A stretch of DNA of 64,000 nucleotides, taken from positions 1 to 64,000 of IMG/VR virus record IMGVR_UViG_3300027806_000003; one strand, 5' to 3'. This DNA comes from a virus. The stretch's first letter is position 1, and each line of letters starts with the position of its first letter. A program made the translations under genes and the position numbers. The notes under the pieces were generated by a model, which was given only the letters and a program-made list of their open reading frames with translations, ran no database searches and had not been told where the DNA came from. Of this stretch, positions 54,487 to 63,142 are shown piece by piece.

Positions 54487-56021
54487 TGGGCGGCCTCCTG
54501 CAGGTTGTTGTCGGCGCTGCCCTGGCCGCTCGCGGTCGATGATGCCGGCTGCGAGGCCTTGGGCTGCATGAACTCGAGCTGCGTGCCCCCGAGCATCGCG
54601 CGTTCGCTGCGGATCATGCTCGCTTGGCTGCGCGGGTCGCGCGTGCTGTACTGGCGGACGCAGTCGCCCCACGTCTTCAGTCCGTGGCGCACCGCTTCGA
54701 TGTCGGCGTTCATCGTCTTTTCAACGTCGACGTGCGGCCGGATCGGCCAGGCCCAGAAGGCCTGCAGTCGCAGCAGCAGCGATCGGAGCCGATAGGAGAA
54801 CTTGCCTTCGCCTGCTCGCGCCGCCCACAGCTGGTCGCTCTTGACGGCGTACCAGAGGTACTTGTCCAGGAGCGGGGCGATCACGAGCTCCTCGATCCGC
54901 ATCTGCCGGTCCTGCGTGGCCAGGTTGTACGACTGGAAGTCCAGTCGGGCGCTCGCGTACGAGTGCCCGCTGCTGTCGCCAAACGCGATGCAGTACGGCA
55001 TCAGCACCGCACGCGCCGCCTCCGTGACGACCGACTTGTAGTACTCGCCATACGTTGCGCCGCCGTGGCCGGGCTGCAGCATCTGCGCTTCCCAGCCTGC
55101 CGGCAGCGTGACCGCCATGCGGTTGGCGAGCGGGAGCGTCAGACCGGTCGCGACCTTGGCAGTCTGGCCGTCCGGCGGCGTGTCGGTCTTGAAGAACACG
55201 GCGAAGTTGGCGTTCGTCTCGGCCTGGGCAACCGTCGCCAGGCCGAACCGGCGAAGGTTGGCGAGCAGCGGGATGGCCGCGGCGATCGCGGGGAAGCCTC
55301 TTCGCTGGCCTGGGCGCTGCCAGTCGAATAGGTGCAGCATGTCCTCGGCGTCGACCGGCGTCGTCTCGAGCGACGCGCCCAGGCCGTTCACCTCGCCGGG
55401 GTGATCGACCCGCACGTGGTAGCGGATGGGGTTGCCGAAGGTGTCGTAATCGATGCCCGAGACATGCTCCGGCGACTCGAAGACAAACGGGGAGCTTTCG
55501 ACCTGGTCGGCTTCGAGGAGGCGAAGATCCAGCTGGATCGGGTGCTTGATCTTCGGGTTGTGGAGCATGACGCCGAAGGCCTCGCCGTCGATCGCCTCAG
55601 CGCGGACCATGACGGAGAGCTTGCGGCGCAGTGCGATCGCTCGCGCCCACTTCTGGAAGAGAACCTCGAACTCGTCGATCTCGGCGCGGAGGTCGTCGTC
55701 GGGCTGTTCGCCCATCGGAAGGTCAAGTTGCAGCGTCGGCCCGCGGCCGATCGTGTCGATGGTGAGCGTCTGCACCATGCCCGCCAGGACGGCGTTGTTG
55801 GCGGCTTCGGCGCGGCAGCGCTCGCGGGCGATGCGGCGGACCTGGGGTACCAGGCTCGCGATCGCCGAGCGGTCGTCGGCCGTCTGCAGGAAGTGACGCG
55901 CGATCTCCGGGGTGTTCCGCGCGATGTCGTACCGCGTGGCCTCGACTCGCGCAGGCTCAGCAGAAGCAGCCATGGCGGGCGGCGAGGCCTGGACACCGGT
56001 TGGAAGGTCTACGTAGATCAT
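54483..56021 (-). CDS. Portal protein, prophage 2
   Basis: The 512-residue protein shows lambda-family portal features: RCRAEAANNAVLAGMVQTLT, FEVLFQKWARAIALRRKLSV, HLFDWQRPGQRRGFPAIAAA and LPYCIAFGDSSGHSYASARL-like sequence (SSGHSYASAR motif). It forms the head vertex channel. It overlaps the capsid fusion gene and the gpW-like gene by 4 bases. Sequence is diverged from the phage 1 portal, although both belong to the same broad family. Confidence 0.82.
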   Translation of the reverse strand: MIYVDLPTGVQASPPAMAASAEPARVEATRYDIARNTPEIARHFLQTADDRSAIASLVPQVRRIARERCRAEAANNAVLAGMVQTLTIDTIGRGPTLQLDLPMGEQPDDDLRAEIDEFEVLFQKWARAIALRRKLSVMVRAEAIDGEAFGVMLHNPKIKHPIQLDLRLLEADQVESSPFVFESPEHVSGIDYDTFGNPIRYHVRVDHPGEVNGLGASLETTPVDAEDMLHLFDWQRPGQRRGFPAIAAAIPLLANLRRFGLATVAQAETNANFAVFFKTDTPPDGQTAKVATGLTLPLANRMAVTLPAGWEAQMLQPGHGGATYGEYYKSVVTEAARAVLMPYCIAFGDSSGHSYASARLDFQSYNLATQDRQMRIEELVIAPLLDKYLWYAVKSDQLWAARAGEGKFSYRLRSLLLRLQAFWAWPIRPHVDVEKTMNADIEAVRHGLKTWGDCVRQYSTRDPRSQASMIRSERAMLGGTQLEFMQPKASQPASSTASGQGSADNNLQEAAQ

Positions 56022-56221
56022 GTTCCGGGGGGCTGGGGGATGATCTTGACGAAGCCGATCGCGCTGAGTGGGTTGCTTGAGACGCTTGCCCGCTGGATCT
56101 CTCGGCGTGCCTCGATCGTCTCGGTCACGCTGTCGAGGGTGACCGACTGGCCATCCGACGTCGTCGAGCGCACGCCCTCTTTGGCTCGCTCCTCGATTTT
56201 CGTCTTCAGCTCGTCAGCCAT
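56018..56221 (-). CDS. gpW-like head-tail joining protein
   Basis: The ATG at 56221 follows AGGAGC and gives 67 residues. After an N-terminal helix (ADELKTKIEERAKEG) comes TTSDGQSVTLDSVTETIEAR, the hairpin-plus-helix pattern of lambda gpW-type proteins, then a hydrophobic tail. It lies just before the portal gene and overlaps it by ATGA, as W precedes B in lambda. Confidence 0.68.
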   Translation of the reverse strand: MADELKTKIEERAKEGVRSTTSDGQSVTLDSVTETIEARREIQRASVSSNPLSAIGFVKIIPQPPGT

Positions 56222-56286
56222 TGCAAGGGCTCCTGGTCCGCTTGGTTCTACCGACTGGTCCACCTTCGGGCAAGGGCTCGGGGGAA

Positions 56287-56309
56287 AACGTCCCAGCGTC
56301 TGGGACGTT
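56287..56309. terminator. 23-bp palindrome, copy 1, terminator-like
   Basis: AACGTCCCAG (56287-56296), CGT, CTGGGACGTT (56300-56309). On the minus strand it begins five bases after the stop of the beta-helix gene and ends in TTTT, so it can terminate that gene. An exact reverse complement occurs at 58847-58869. Confidence 0.75.
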
Positions 56310-56314
56310 CCGTG

Positions 56315-58447
56315 TCAATTCAGTCGTCGCGGACCGCCGATGGGGGGAGCGAGGGCGTCGAGCGGACCGAGCACCGCAAGGGCGAGCTCCCGGCCGTTGA
56401 GGTCGTACTCGGGCCTCAGCCAGTCCAGGTGTGGCTGCACTCGCGGCGTCGCCGACGCCAGGGCAAAGGGCGAGTCGAGGAACGTCGGCGAGTCGGTGAG
56501 GTTCACGCCGGGCACGACGTTGCCTCCGCCGAAGTCGCGTGGGACTTCACGAACACCGAAGAACTCGCAGCCGGCCATGCCTCCGGTGCCGCCGGCCGCG
56601 GGTGCTCCGTTGCGGAATCCAACGACGTTCTTGTCGGTGCCGCTGACCGGCGCGCCCCCAAGGAAGGTGAGGCGGCTGTTGACGCCGAAGCTCTTCGAGA
56701 ACTCCGTCGACCTGAATCGAGCGAGGAACTCGGCCATCTGGTTCGGCGCAGACTTGATCGTGAACTGCGAGTTGGCCATGGCGATGACGGGCGTCGAGCC
56801 CGTGTTCGTGGCGAAGATCGTCCAGTAGGTCGTGCTATTCCCGGCGAGCGATCGGGCGTCGATCTCGAAGCGGCTTCCCATGAAGAGCAGGTTGTTGTTC
56901 GAAGCGTTCAACGCGACGACTGCGCCCGAGCCCGACGTCCACGGGATCTGGACATCGCACCCGAGGTACGAGGTGTCCATCGACAGCGAGAGGGCTCCGA
57001 GCCGTCCGAGCGGCTGTCGGCAGAGGATGACGCGCGATCGCCCCCACGAGGTGGCAAGCTCGGCGTTGGGCTGGCTCTGGCCATCGCCGCGGCCGTCAGC
57101 GCCGCCGATGAAGACGACGCTCCCACCGTCGGCGACTGCGTCCTCGTCGATCTCGCAGTCCATGATGATGGCCAACGCCGGTGGCGGCTGGTTCGCACCC
57201 GCGTGACCGTACCAGCCCTGGCACACGCCACGGGGCGTGCTCGTAATCGTCGTGCCCGTTCCGTTGGTACCCAGGTTGAGCGACCGAAGGTTTCCACCGA
57301 TCAGCCGATCCCCGATGACCAAGAACTCGTTGCCGCCGCCTTGCGCGTAGTCCACGTGAACCGTCGAGTTTCCGAGGTTGTCTCCCTGCGTGAAGCCCGC
57401 CGAGTTTCGCCAGTAGAGCGTCGTCCCGCCCGTCGCGTTCAGGGCTGTGACGAGGTGGCCGTACGCGTGGTGACCGCTATAGCCGACCACGCAGTTGTCG
57501 ATGACGGCGTACTTGTTGCCCTCGTGGGTCAGATGAATGCAGTACGCCTGGCTGACGCCGACGTCGGAGTTCATGCCCCAGCCCGCAACGACGAGGCCGC
57601 TACTTCGGAAGCCCGTGACGTCGCCGACGCTGATACCCCGTGTCGTCGCGATCTGGGCTTCGATCCGGCCTGTGGTGTTCTGGATCGCGTTCCTCGCGGA
57701 CCGCGAAACGTGGAAGAGTCGCTGGTTCGTCGGGTCATAAACCGCGCTGTCCTGGTCGAGGGCCGCGAGCGTCGCCAGCTGCGCGGTGATCGTCGGGCTT
57801 GTCGCCGCGGTGAGCCGACCACCCCAGGCGATCGTCTGCCGACCCATGCCTCCCGCCGCTCCGTCGCGCGGATCATCCTCGGCGAAACGCGTGTGATACA
57901 CGGTCTGCGTGACGGAGCGGAACCAGACGTTGCCCGGCAGTCCGGCGTACCCGCCGCCGAGCGTGCTCGCGAGCGTCCACCCGCCGGCAAAGGGGGCGAG
58001 AAAGCCCAGGATCTGCGGCGCTCGTTGGAGCGAGCCCACGTCGTCAGCGCCCGCTGTCGCTGTGCCTCGATACCCGGTGATGGTGATGTTGTTCAGGTTG
58101 ATGTTGGTCTGCGAGCCCGCCAGGTTGGCGGGGTCGCAACGGAACACATCGCCGCGGCGGAGATAGATCGTCGTGTTCGCTTGTGCGTTCGCGGCGATGA
58201 TCGCGGCGAGGTCGGCCGTGTGCCGAGCGCCGAAGGCCAGTGCCGGTGTCGTCCCGTTCCTGGCTGGATTGGCACCAGTCACGGCACCGGTCGCCGACCC
58301 GTTCGCGTTGAACTCGATGTAGATCGAGTTTTGCCGCTGGATCGGGCACAGGCTCAGCAGGAGTTGAGCGCCGGCCTTGATCCACAGAAGCTCGGCGCGA
58401 GTGCCGGGCGCAGGAAGCGGTCCCTGGCTGTCGAGCAGGAAGGGCAT
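56315..58447 (-). CDS. Beta-helix-type protein, prophage 2
   Basis: The 710-residue protein starts MPFLLDSQGPLPAPGTRAEL and has no signal peptide. It is a homologue of the phage 1 protein at 11671: shared NGSATGA, RHTADL, YLRRGD, QDSAVYD, TNQRLF, GISV and GVSQAY segments, and the AYGHLVT region. The repeated short strands suggest a parallel beta-helix, as in tail spikes. It lies between terminase and portal genes in a cassette bounded by two copies of a 23-bp palindrome. A receptor or polysaccharide-binding role is inferred. Confidence 0.7.
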   Translation of the reverse strand: MPFLLDSQGPLPAPGTRAELLWIKAGAQLLLSLCPIQRQNSIYIEFNANGSATGAVTGANPARNGTTPALAFGARHTADLAAIIAANAQANTTIYLRRGDVFRCDPANLAGSQTNINLNNITITGYRGTATAGADDVGSLQRAPQILGFLAPFAGGWTLASTLGGGYAGLPGNVWFRSVTQTVYHTRFAEDDPRDGAAGGMGRQTIAWGGRLTAATSPTITAQLATLAALDQDSAVYDPTNQRLFHVSRSARNAIQNTTGRIEAQIATTRGISVGDVTGFRSSGLVVAGWGMNSDVGVSQAYCIHLTHEGNKYAVIDNCVVGYSGHHAYGHLVTALNATGGTTLYWRNSAGFTQGDNLGNSTVHVDYAQGGGNEFLVIGDRLIGGNLRSLNLGTNGTGTTITSTPRGVCQGWYGHAGANQPPPALAIIMDCEIDEDAVADGGSVVFIGGADGRGDGQSQPNAELATSWGRSRVILCRQPLGRLGALSLSMDTSYLGCDVQIPWTSGSGAVVALNASNNNLLFMGSRFEIDARSLAGNSTTYWTIFATNTGSTPVIAMANSQFTIKSAPNQMAEFLARFRSTEFSKSFGVNSRLTFLGGAPVSGTDKNVVGFRNGAPAAGGTGGMAGCEFFGVREVPRDFGGGNVVPGVNLTDSPTFLDSPFALASATPRVQPHLDWLRPEYDLNGRELALAVLGPLDALAPPIGGPRRLN

Positions 58448-58450
58448 GGC

Positions 58451-58753
58451 TTACTCCGTGGGGATGACAGAGGCGATCGCGTTGCCGCCGACGGCGCGGA
58501 GTCGCAGTGTCTTGAGGCCTGCCAGCTTGCCGCCGGTTCCAAGCTCGCGCTCCTTCCGAAACTCGACGGACGTCCCGGGGCTGACCTTGTGCCAGGTGGC
58601 TCCGTGAATCTCCGGCGCGTTGACCTCGACTGCCGTGGGGCTCGCGAACTCGCAGGTCACCAGGACGGACCGATAGGGCGCGCCGAAGTCGCCGTTGAAG
58701 ACTTCGTTGGTGGCTCCGCTGGCGATGGTGACCGAGTTGAAGGGCAGACTCAT
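58451..58753 (-). CDS. Small protein upstream of the beta-helix gene
   Basis: A 100-residue beta-rich protein starting MSLPFNSVTIASGATNEVFN, with RSVLVTCEFASPTAVEVNAP and FRKERELGTGGKLAGLKTLR. It lies three bases before the beta-helix gene within the same palindrome-bounded cassette, so it may be its chaperone, capsid attachment or trimerisation partner. No family recognised. Confidence 0.62.
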   Translation of the reverse strand: MSLPFNSVTIASGATNEVFNGDFGAPYRSVLVTCEFASPTAVEVNAPEIHGATWHKVSPGTSVEFRKERELGTGGKLAGLKTLRLRAVGGNAIASVIPTE

Positions 58754-58846
58754 GAGCGGCTCCGGTGGGGATCTCGCACGCGACGTGTGGCTGTCGTCGC
58801 GGAAGTCCTACCAGCTCACGCTGAGGGGATCAATGGGCGGCGGCGG

Positions 58847-58869
58847 AACGTCCCAGACGCTGGGACGTT
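58847..58869. repeat. 23-bp palindrome, copy 2
   Basis: AACGTCCCAG (58847-58856), ACG, CTGGGACGTT (58860-58869), the exact reverse complement of copy 1. It begins one base after the stop of the zinc-ribbon gene on the minus strand. Without a T tract, so perhaps a weaker terminator or a binding site. Confidence 0.75.
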
Positions 58870-58870
58870 C

Positions 58871-59176
58871 TCACAAAATTTGTTCGATGGTGCAGAAGAC
58901 GTGCTTGCAGTAGTCGCACTCGCGCCAGCGCTGGCGAAAGTTCGCCCCCACGTTGGTCTCGCGGAACCGGCTGGTCTTCACGCTCGCGTTGCAGCCACAC
59001 TTTGGGCAGCGGATCGGATCTCCGCTCGGCTGGTACGCGGGGTCGAGCGCGGCGTATGGCCCGCTCGGCGCTGCCGGCCCCGAGGTGGCATCTGCGGACG
59101 CGGGTGTCGGCGGCGGAGCTCCGCCGGCTGGACGCGCGGGTGGTGGACCCTTCTTGCCTTTGTCGCTCAGCCCCAT
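58871..59176 (-). CDS. Zinc-ribbon protein
   Basis: The 101-residue protein has a Pro/Ala-rich N-terminal half and a C-terminal zinc ribbon: CPKCGCNASVKTSRFRETN then WRECDYCKHVF, the CxxC plus CxxC arrangement seen in Ogr-type and NrdR-type proteins. It starts within the last codons of the terminase gene (10-base overlap). A transcription regulator or DNA-binding packaging accessory is likely. Confidence 0.7.
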   Translation of the reverse strand: MGLSDKGKKGPPPARPAGGAPPPTPASADATSGPAAPSGPYAALDPAYQPSGDPIRCPKCGCNASVKTSRFRETNVGANFRQRWRECDYCKHVFCTIEQIL

Positions 59177-61263
59177 GCGGAACTCCCGGGTTGACTGCCG
59201 ACCTGCCACAGCCTGGCGAGGTCGACGAATTCGCTGCCTTCGTCGCTGGTCGCGGTCGGCCACAAGGTCAGGCCTTCCATGCTCGCGGCCGCGGCGCAGC
59301 CGACGAGGCCGTCCCACCAGTGGTTGTCGCGGCCCGCGGCTCCGCCCCATTCGTCGAGCCGCCGGCCGTGGCCGACCGTGCGCGTCGGCCGCTCGGAGCG
59401 GATGTGGTCAATGAGCATGCGGTGCAGGTCCGCGTTCGCGTCGAGCTGGCCGTAGAAGGTCAGCGCGCCCGGGTCACCCGGTGCGGTGCGGAGGCGATCG
59501 GCGACGAACGTCTTCCAGTAGTTCACGTCAATCTGGAGGAGCCTCGTCGCTCGTGCGGCCTTGGGCGAGGTGAGCAGCCAGTGCAGGCCGCGGCGCTCGC
59601 CTGGTCTGATCTTCCAGGTGCTCATCGGGGACTTCGCCGCGGTGATGCCGACGCCGGCACTCGGCGTGATGATCGCTTTGTGTGGGCTGATCCTGGCGAT
59701 CTCGTGGACGATCTCGGTGCTGACGTTCCAGTTGGAGTCGATCAGCAGCCGGCTCAGCAGCATCTCTGCGCCGTCCTCTCGCAGCCACGTGCGGCCGCAG
59801 AGGTCGTTGGTCAGATCAATCAGGCCCTGGCGGAGCCGGGCCTGCTGGTCGTGCCCGGGGTAGCGCTTGCTCAGTGTCTCGCGGATGTCGCGGTTGCTGA
59901 AGTAGGCGTCGGCTTGGCCCGGCCAGGTGCCATAAGCGATCACGCTCCCGCGCATCCGCTCGCCCCAAGCGCAGATCACGTACCACAGCGCCTCGCCCTG
60001 CACGTCGACGAAGCCGGTGAGGTGGCTCGCGTAGAGGGGCACGCGGCCGCGCGGGAGACCGCTCAGCCTGGCGGCGAGATCGGCGGCGCTGAGGAGCTTG
60101 GCCTCCGTCTCATCGCGAAGCGGCTCCAGCTGATACTCGCTGGCGAACATCTGCGGGCGCAGGAGGTAGATGTGCATGAGGCTCTGCACGGCGCTCACGC
60201 ATCCGGGCTCGATTCGCTCCGGCCAATAGACCTCAGCGCCGTGGTCCAGCTGCTTGCGGTGTCGCTTGTAGAACGCGTTGACCTCGCCGAAGTCCTTCCG
60301 GAGGGTCGCCGCGCGGAGCAGCTCGAGGTACTGACCTCGCCAAAGGTCGAGCCGCTCGGGCATGGTGATCATCGCGCGGAACCGCTCGCCCGACCATTGC
60401 GGGCTCTTCTCGCGGTCGAGCAGCCGGTCGGCGAGGTCGTCATGCTCAATGACCGTGCAGGGGACGACCGTCGCGAGGGGCCGCGTCGGTCCCTGCAGGC
60501 CCTGCAGGCCGGACTCGAGCGTGCGTTGCCGAGAGACGACCTGGGCCGGGCTCCGCGCCGACGCGTCGGTCTGCGGGTCGTCGGCGATGACGAGCTCCGG
60601 CCTGACGGAACGGCCGTCGCGGCGCTGGTGATTCAGCCCGCGGAAGCCCGACTCGAGACCGACCGCCTCGATGATGCAGCCCGCGGCCTTGGAGCCCGGG
60701 ATGTCCGGGAGCACGATGACTCCGTCACCCCATTGCATGTGCGTGCGCCGGCCGTGGTGCAGCTGGCCCGCACATCGCCGCGGCTCGCCCTCGAGCGCCG
60801 CGATCGGATAGCAGACCTCCGGGAAGTCGGCGGCGAGTTCGACCGATGTCTCCAGCCAAGTCTTCAGCGTCGCGATCGACTGCTCCGCCTTCTTCTCTGA
60901 CGCGCCGACGAACAGGATGTACGGCACCCCGTTCAATGCGGCCCAGAGCGTGGCGGCCTCGCAGAGCTTGGTCTTTCCCGAGCCGCGTGGCATGCCGACG
61001 GCGAACCCTCCGCCCTGGCGGATGACGGCCTCCAGGACTTCGATCACTCGCAGGTGTGCTTTGCTGAATGTCAGCGCGAAGGTCGCCGGGAAGTACGTTC
61101 GGCAGAACGTCTCCAGGCTCGCGAGGCAGCGGTGCTTTCGTGCCGGCCGTGCGACCCTGGGGATGCGGCCGATGTCACGGCCCTCCCGCGAGATGCGCTG
61201 CTCACGCGCACCTGCAGACTTGAGCTTGCGCTGATAACTCGCTCCCTTGCCGGCCTTTGGCAC
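59167..61263 (-). CDS. Terminase large subunit, prophage 2
   Basis: The 698-residue protein has Walker A GMPRGSGKTKL (about 90-100), Walker B ELVIADDPQ (about 225), an ATPase coupling segment and a C-terminal nuclease-type region with FVDVQGEALWYVICAWGERM and LIDSNW. It differs from the GpA terminase of phage 1, so the two phages use distinct packaging enzymes. It starts after a divergent 85-base gap with the plus-strand HTH gene and ends overlapping the zinc-ribbon gene. Confidence 0.8.
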   Translation of the reverse strand: MPKAGKGASYQRKLKSAGAREQRISREGRDIGRIPRVARPARKHRCLASLETFCRTYFPATFALTFSKAHLRVIEVLEAVIRQGGGFAVGMPRGSGKTKLCEAATLWAALNGVPYILFVGASEKKAEQSIATLKTWLETSVELAADFPEVCYPIAALEGEPRRCAGQLHHGRRTHMQWGDGVIVLPDIPGSKAAGCIIEAVGLESGFRGLNHQRRDGRSVRPELVIADDPQTDASARSPAQVVSRQRTLESGLQGLQGPTRPLATVVPCTVIEHDDLADRLLDREKSPQWSGERFRAMITMPERLDLWRGQYLELLRAATLRKDFGEVNAFYKRHRKQLDHGAEVYWPERIEPGCVSAVQSLMHIYLLRPQMFASEYQLEPLRDETEAKLLSAADLAARLSGLPRGRVPLYASHLTGFVDVQGEALWYVICAWGERMRGSVIAYGTWPGQADAYFSNRDIRETLSKRYPGHDQQARLRQGLIDLTNDLCGRTWLREDGAEMLLSRLLIDSNWNVSTEIVHEIARISPHKAIITPSAGVGITAAKSPMSTWKIRPGERRGLHWLLTSPKAARATRLLQIDVNYWKTFVADRLRTAPGDPGALTFYGQLDANADLHRMLIDHIRSERPTRTVGHGRRLDEWGGAAGRDNHWWDGLVGCAAAASMEGLTLWPTATSDEGSEFVDLARLWQVGSQPGSSAWG

Positions 61264-61348
61264 TTATGGGTCTCGGGGGCTCCCCGCCATTTCGTGGCGT
61301 CCTGCCGGTGGGGTGGCTCAATCGTATCGGGAAAGGTATCGTCAGTGC

Positions 61349-61600
61349 ATGCCAAGTCTCCGCGAGCAACTCGAGCCCCACATCCGCGCGTTCGGCGTCG
61401 GCAGGTTGGCGGATGCGACCGGCATCCGCGGCCCGAACATCTCCGAGTTCCTTCATGGCAAGCGGAGCATGCGTGAGGAGAACCTCACCAAGATGGCGAC
61501 GGCGCTCGGCTTTGAGATCGTCATCCGCCGGACGAAGTCAGCCTCGGCGGGCGCTCGGCCGGCCGCTCGTCCCGCTGCTCGCCCGCGGCGTCGCGCGTGA
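61349..61600 (+). CDS. Small XRE-type regulator, plus strand
   Basis: An 83-residue protein starting MPSLREQLEPHIRAFGVGRL, with a helix-turn-helix (RLADATGIRGPNISEFLHGK) and ALGFEIVIRR at the end of the fold, then an Ala/Arg/Pro tail. It is the only plus-strand gene in this part of prophage 2, diverges from the terminase gene, and its end overlaps the convergent gene at 61538 by 63 bases. The two proteins are paralogous. Confidence 0.7.
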   Translation: MPSLREQLEPHIRAFGVGRLADATGIRGPNISEFLHGKRSMREENLTKMATALGFEIVIRRTKSASAGARPAARPAARPRRRA

Positions 61601-61786
61601 TCGGCGCGGTGGTTTGATGATCAGCGTTGCGCCGAGGGCCTTGACGATCGCCTCGATGTGCTTCACCGGCAGTTCCCGACGGCCGGCCATGTAGGCGTTC
61701 AGCGATGGGGCGTGGATGCCGATCTCCGCGGCGCAGCGGGCCTGGCCGTACTCGTTGATCAGTGGTGTCAGTTGTTCGCGGATCAT
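61538..61786 (-). CDS. Small XRE-type regulator, minus strand
   Basis: An 82-residue protein starting MIREQLTPLINEYGQARCAA, with helix-turn-helix AAEIGIHAPSLNAYMAGRR and KALGATLIIKPPRR, matching the pattern of the plus-strand protein (REQL, G, HTH, ALG, two strands). It overlaps the upstream gene by ATGA and the convergent paralogue by 63 bases. The pair may form a switch. Confidence 0.7.
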   Translation of the reverse strand: MIREQLTPLINEYGQARCAAEIGIHAPSLNAYMAGRRELPVKHIEAIVKALGATLIIKPPRRSRATPRASSGTSGRPSARRG

Positions 61787-62028
61787 GCGTGCTCCTGGAG
61801 AGTCTGGCGGATCTCGAGCGGGTCCCTCCCGGTCAGCACCGAGAGGGAGACGATCAGGTGTGAGAGGACTCGCTCATTCTTCGCGACGTCGCGTGCGGTC
61901 GCTGGCATTCTGCGGGCGCGCTTGTCGCCGGCCTCGATCGCGGCCTCGATCCCGGTCAGCAGCTTGAGCATCTGCAGGGCGGTGGTCTGGCGGCGGGACT
62001 CGGGCGCGAGCTTGTTCGTGATCTTCAT
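61783..62028 (-). CDS. Small early protein
   Basis: An 81-residue helical protein starting MKITNKLAPESRRQTTALQM after AAAGGAGCACCCCC. Helices LQMLKLLTGIEAAIEAG and VLSHLIVSLSVLTGRDPLEI are visible. Not recognised. Coupled by ATGA to the downstream HTH gene. Confidence 0.62.
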   Translation of the reverse strand: MKITNKLAPESRRQTTALQMLKLLTGIEAAIEAGDKRARRMPATARDVAKNERVLSHLIVSLSVLTGRDPLEIRQTLQEHA

Positions 62029-62050
62029 GGGGGTGCTCCTTTGGGGCGTT

Positions 62051-62284
62051 TCATTCGGCGTCGTTCAGGAAGGCCTCGACCTCTTCTGGCTCTTGGCTGC
62101 TGATGAATCCGACCAGGTTGATCAGGTCTTCGCGGATCTTGCCGAGGTCTCCGGCGTGGCCCCAGTTCTTCGGTTCGGCCTTCTGCTCGGCGTCGTGCCG
62201 GTCGAGCTCCATCTGCAGCACATCCATCAGGCGGGCGATGTCGTTGCGGCGAGCGGCGTAGGTCTGGGCGGCGGTTGCGGACAT
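62051..62284 (-). CDS. Small early protein
   Basis: A 77-residue acidic helical protein starting MSATAAQTYAARRNDIARLM after GTAAGGAGCACGACC, with DLGKIREDLINLVGFISSQE near the end. Not recognised. Confidence 0.62.
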   Translation of the reverse strand: MSATAAQTYAARRNDIARLMDVLQMELDRHDAEQKAEPKNWGHAGDLGKIREDLINLVGFISSQEPEEVEAFLNDAE

Positions 62285-62295
62285 GGTCGTGCTCC

Positions 62296-62589
62296 TTACT
62301 TCGTGATGGGGTTGCGGGGCTTGCTCTGCGCGTTCATGCCGCGGGCCTCTCGGCAGGCATCGCCGCGGCCCTGGCGGTAGCCGGTGCTCAGTCCTGCGGA
62401 GTAGCCGGCCTCGAAGGCCGCGGCGATCACCTCGCGGAGCGTGGCGACCGAGAGGTCGTGGAAGTCCAGGTGGTCGCGCCCGCGGGTCGCGAGCGTTTCG
62501 AGTTCAAGGTTGGTCCTCGCGGCCTCCATCGCGGCGCTCATGGCGTTGGTCTTTGCGGTCGCGTCGAGGCTGATCTTGCTGCTGCTCAT
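62296..62589 (-). CDS. DUF6900-like small protein
   Basis: A 97-residue protein starting MSSSKISLDATAKTNAMSAA after GAACAGGAGCAAGCA. The core LELETLATRGRDHLDFHDLS then VATLREVIAAAFEAGYSAG resembles the DUF6900 pattern (LETLETR, DxLDFHD, helix ending in AGY). Such proteins are common in phages and mobile elements, function unknown. A perfect 18-bp palindrome lies just upstream. Confidence 0.65.
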   Translation of the reverse strand: MSSSKISLDATAKTNAMSAAMEAARTNLELETLATRGRDHLDFHDLSVATLREVIAAAFEAGYSAGLSTGYRQGRGDACREARGMNAQSKPRNPITK

Positions 62590-62610
62590 TGCTTGCTCCT
62601 GTTCTCACAC

Positions 62611-62628
62611 ATTAGCACCCGTGCTAAT
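62611..62628. promoter_or_regulatory. 18-bp perfect palindromic operator
   Basis: ATTAGCACCCGTGCTAAT, two 8-base arms around CC, about 20 bases upstream of the DUF6900-like start and its ribosome binding site. AT-rich ends in a GC-rich genome make it stand out. Probable binding site for one of the small HTH proteins nearby. Confidence 0.65.
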
Positions 62629-62674
62629 CAATGCCAGCGCAATGCGAGAAAAGAAGAGCAGAATTGCAAAGATC

Positions 62675-63142
62675 TCAGCGGCGTTTCGCGGCCGCGATCG
62701 CGGCGGCCGCGAGCCTGGCCAGCTCGCTGACGGGATAGCCCTTCGGCCCGAGTCTCAGGGGTTCCAGGTGCTCGCGAACGGCGGCGAGTTCGAGGCTGCT
62801 TTCGTCATCGGCGGCGTGCGCCGGGGTCTCCGTGGGCGCGTCGAGGCGCATCAGCTTGACGAGCTCGGCCTGGGCGCGGAGGGCGGTGCGGTTGTCCTGC
62901 CCCTGCAGCGCGCGGCGGTAGATGTCCTCGAACCGAACGACGGCCTTGCCCCGCTCGACCGCTCGGCTCGCGTCGCCGGCCAGAATGATCCGGCGGTGGA
63001 CCTCGGCCATGGTCTCCTCGAGCGCGTCCGCCGGCACGCCGATCTTCGCCAGCGCGGCGTTCTTCAGATCGGTCGGGCTAAGCCCGCTGACGCTGAGGAG
63101 GATGAGCTTCTCGACGTGGCCCTGGTCAGGCGTCGCGGGCAT
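62675..63142 (-). CDS. Candidate terminase small subunit, prophage 2
   Basis: The 155-residue protein starts MPATPDQGHVEKLILLSVSG after GGAGGAGGCGC. It has a helical N-terminus with SPTDLKNAALAKIG and a helical segment VVRFEDIYRRALQGQDNRTA then LRAQAELVKLMRLDAP, a pattern frequent in small terminase-like phage proteins. It lies upstream of the large terminase with four small genes between. Assignment tentative. Confidence 0.55.
   Translation of the reverse strand: MPATPDQGHVEKLILLSVSGLSPTDLKNAALAKIGVPADALEETMAEVHRRIILAGDASRAVERGKAVVRFEDIYRRALQGQDNRTALRAQAELVKLMRLDAPTETPAHAADDESSLELAAVREHLEPLRLGPKGYPVSELARLAAAAIAAAKRR

Noticed and set aside
14074-61600. Endolysin or muramidase gene
   Set aside because: No lysozyme, amidase, transglycosylase or peptidase motif of a lysin was recognised in either phage; I cannot exclude a divergent one.
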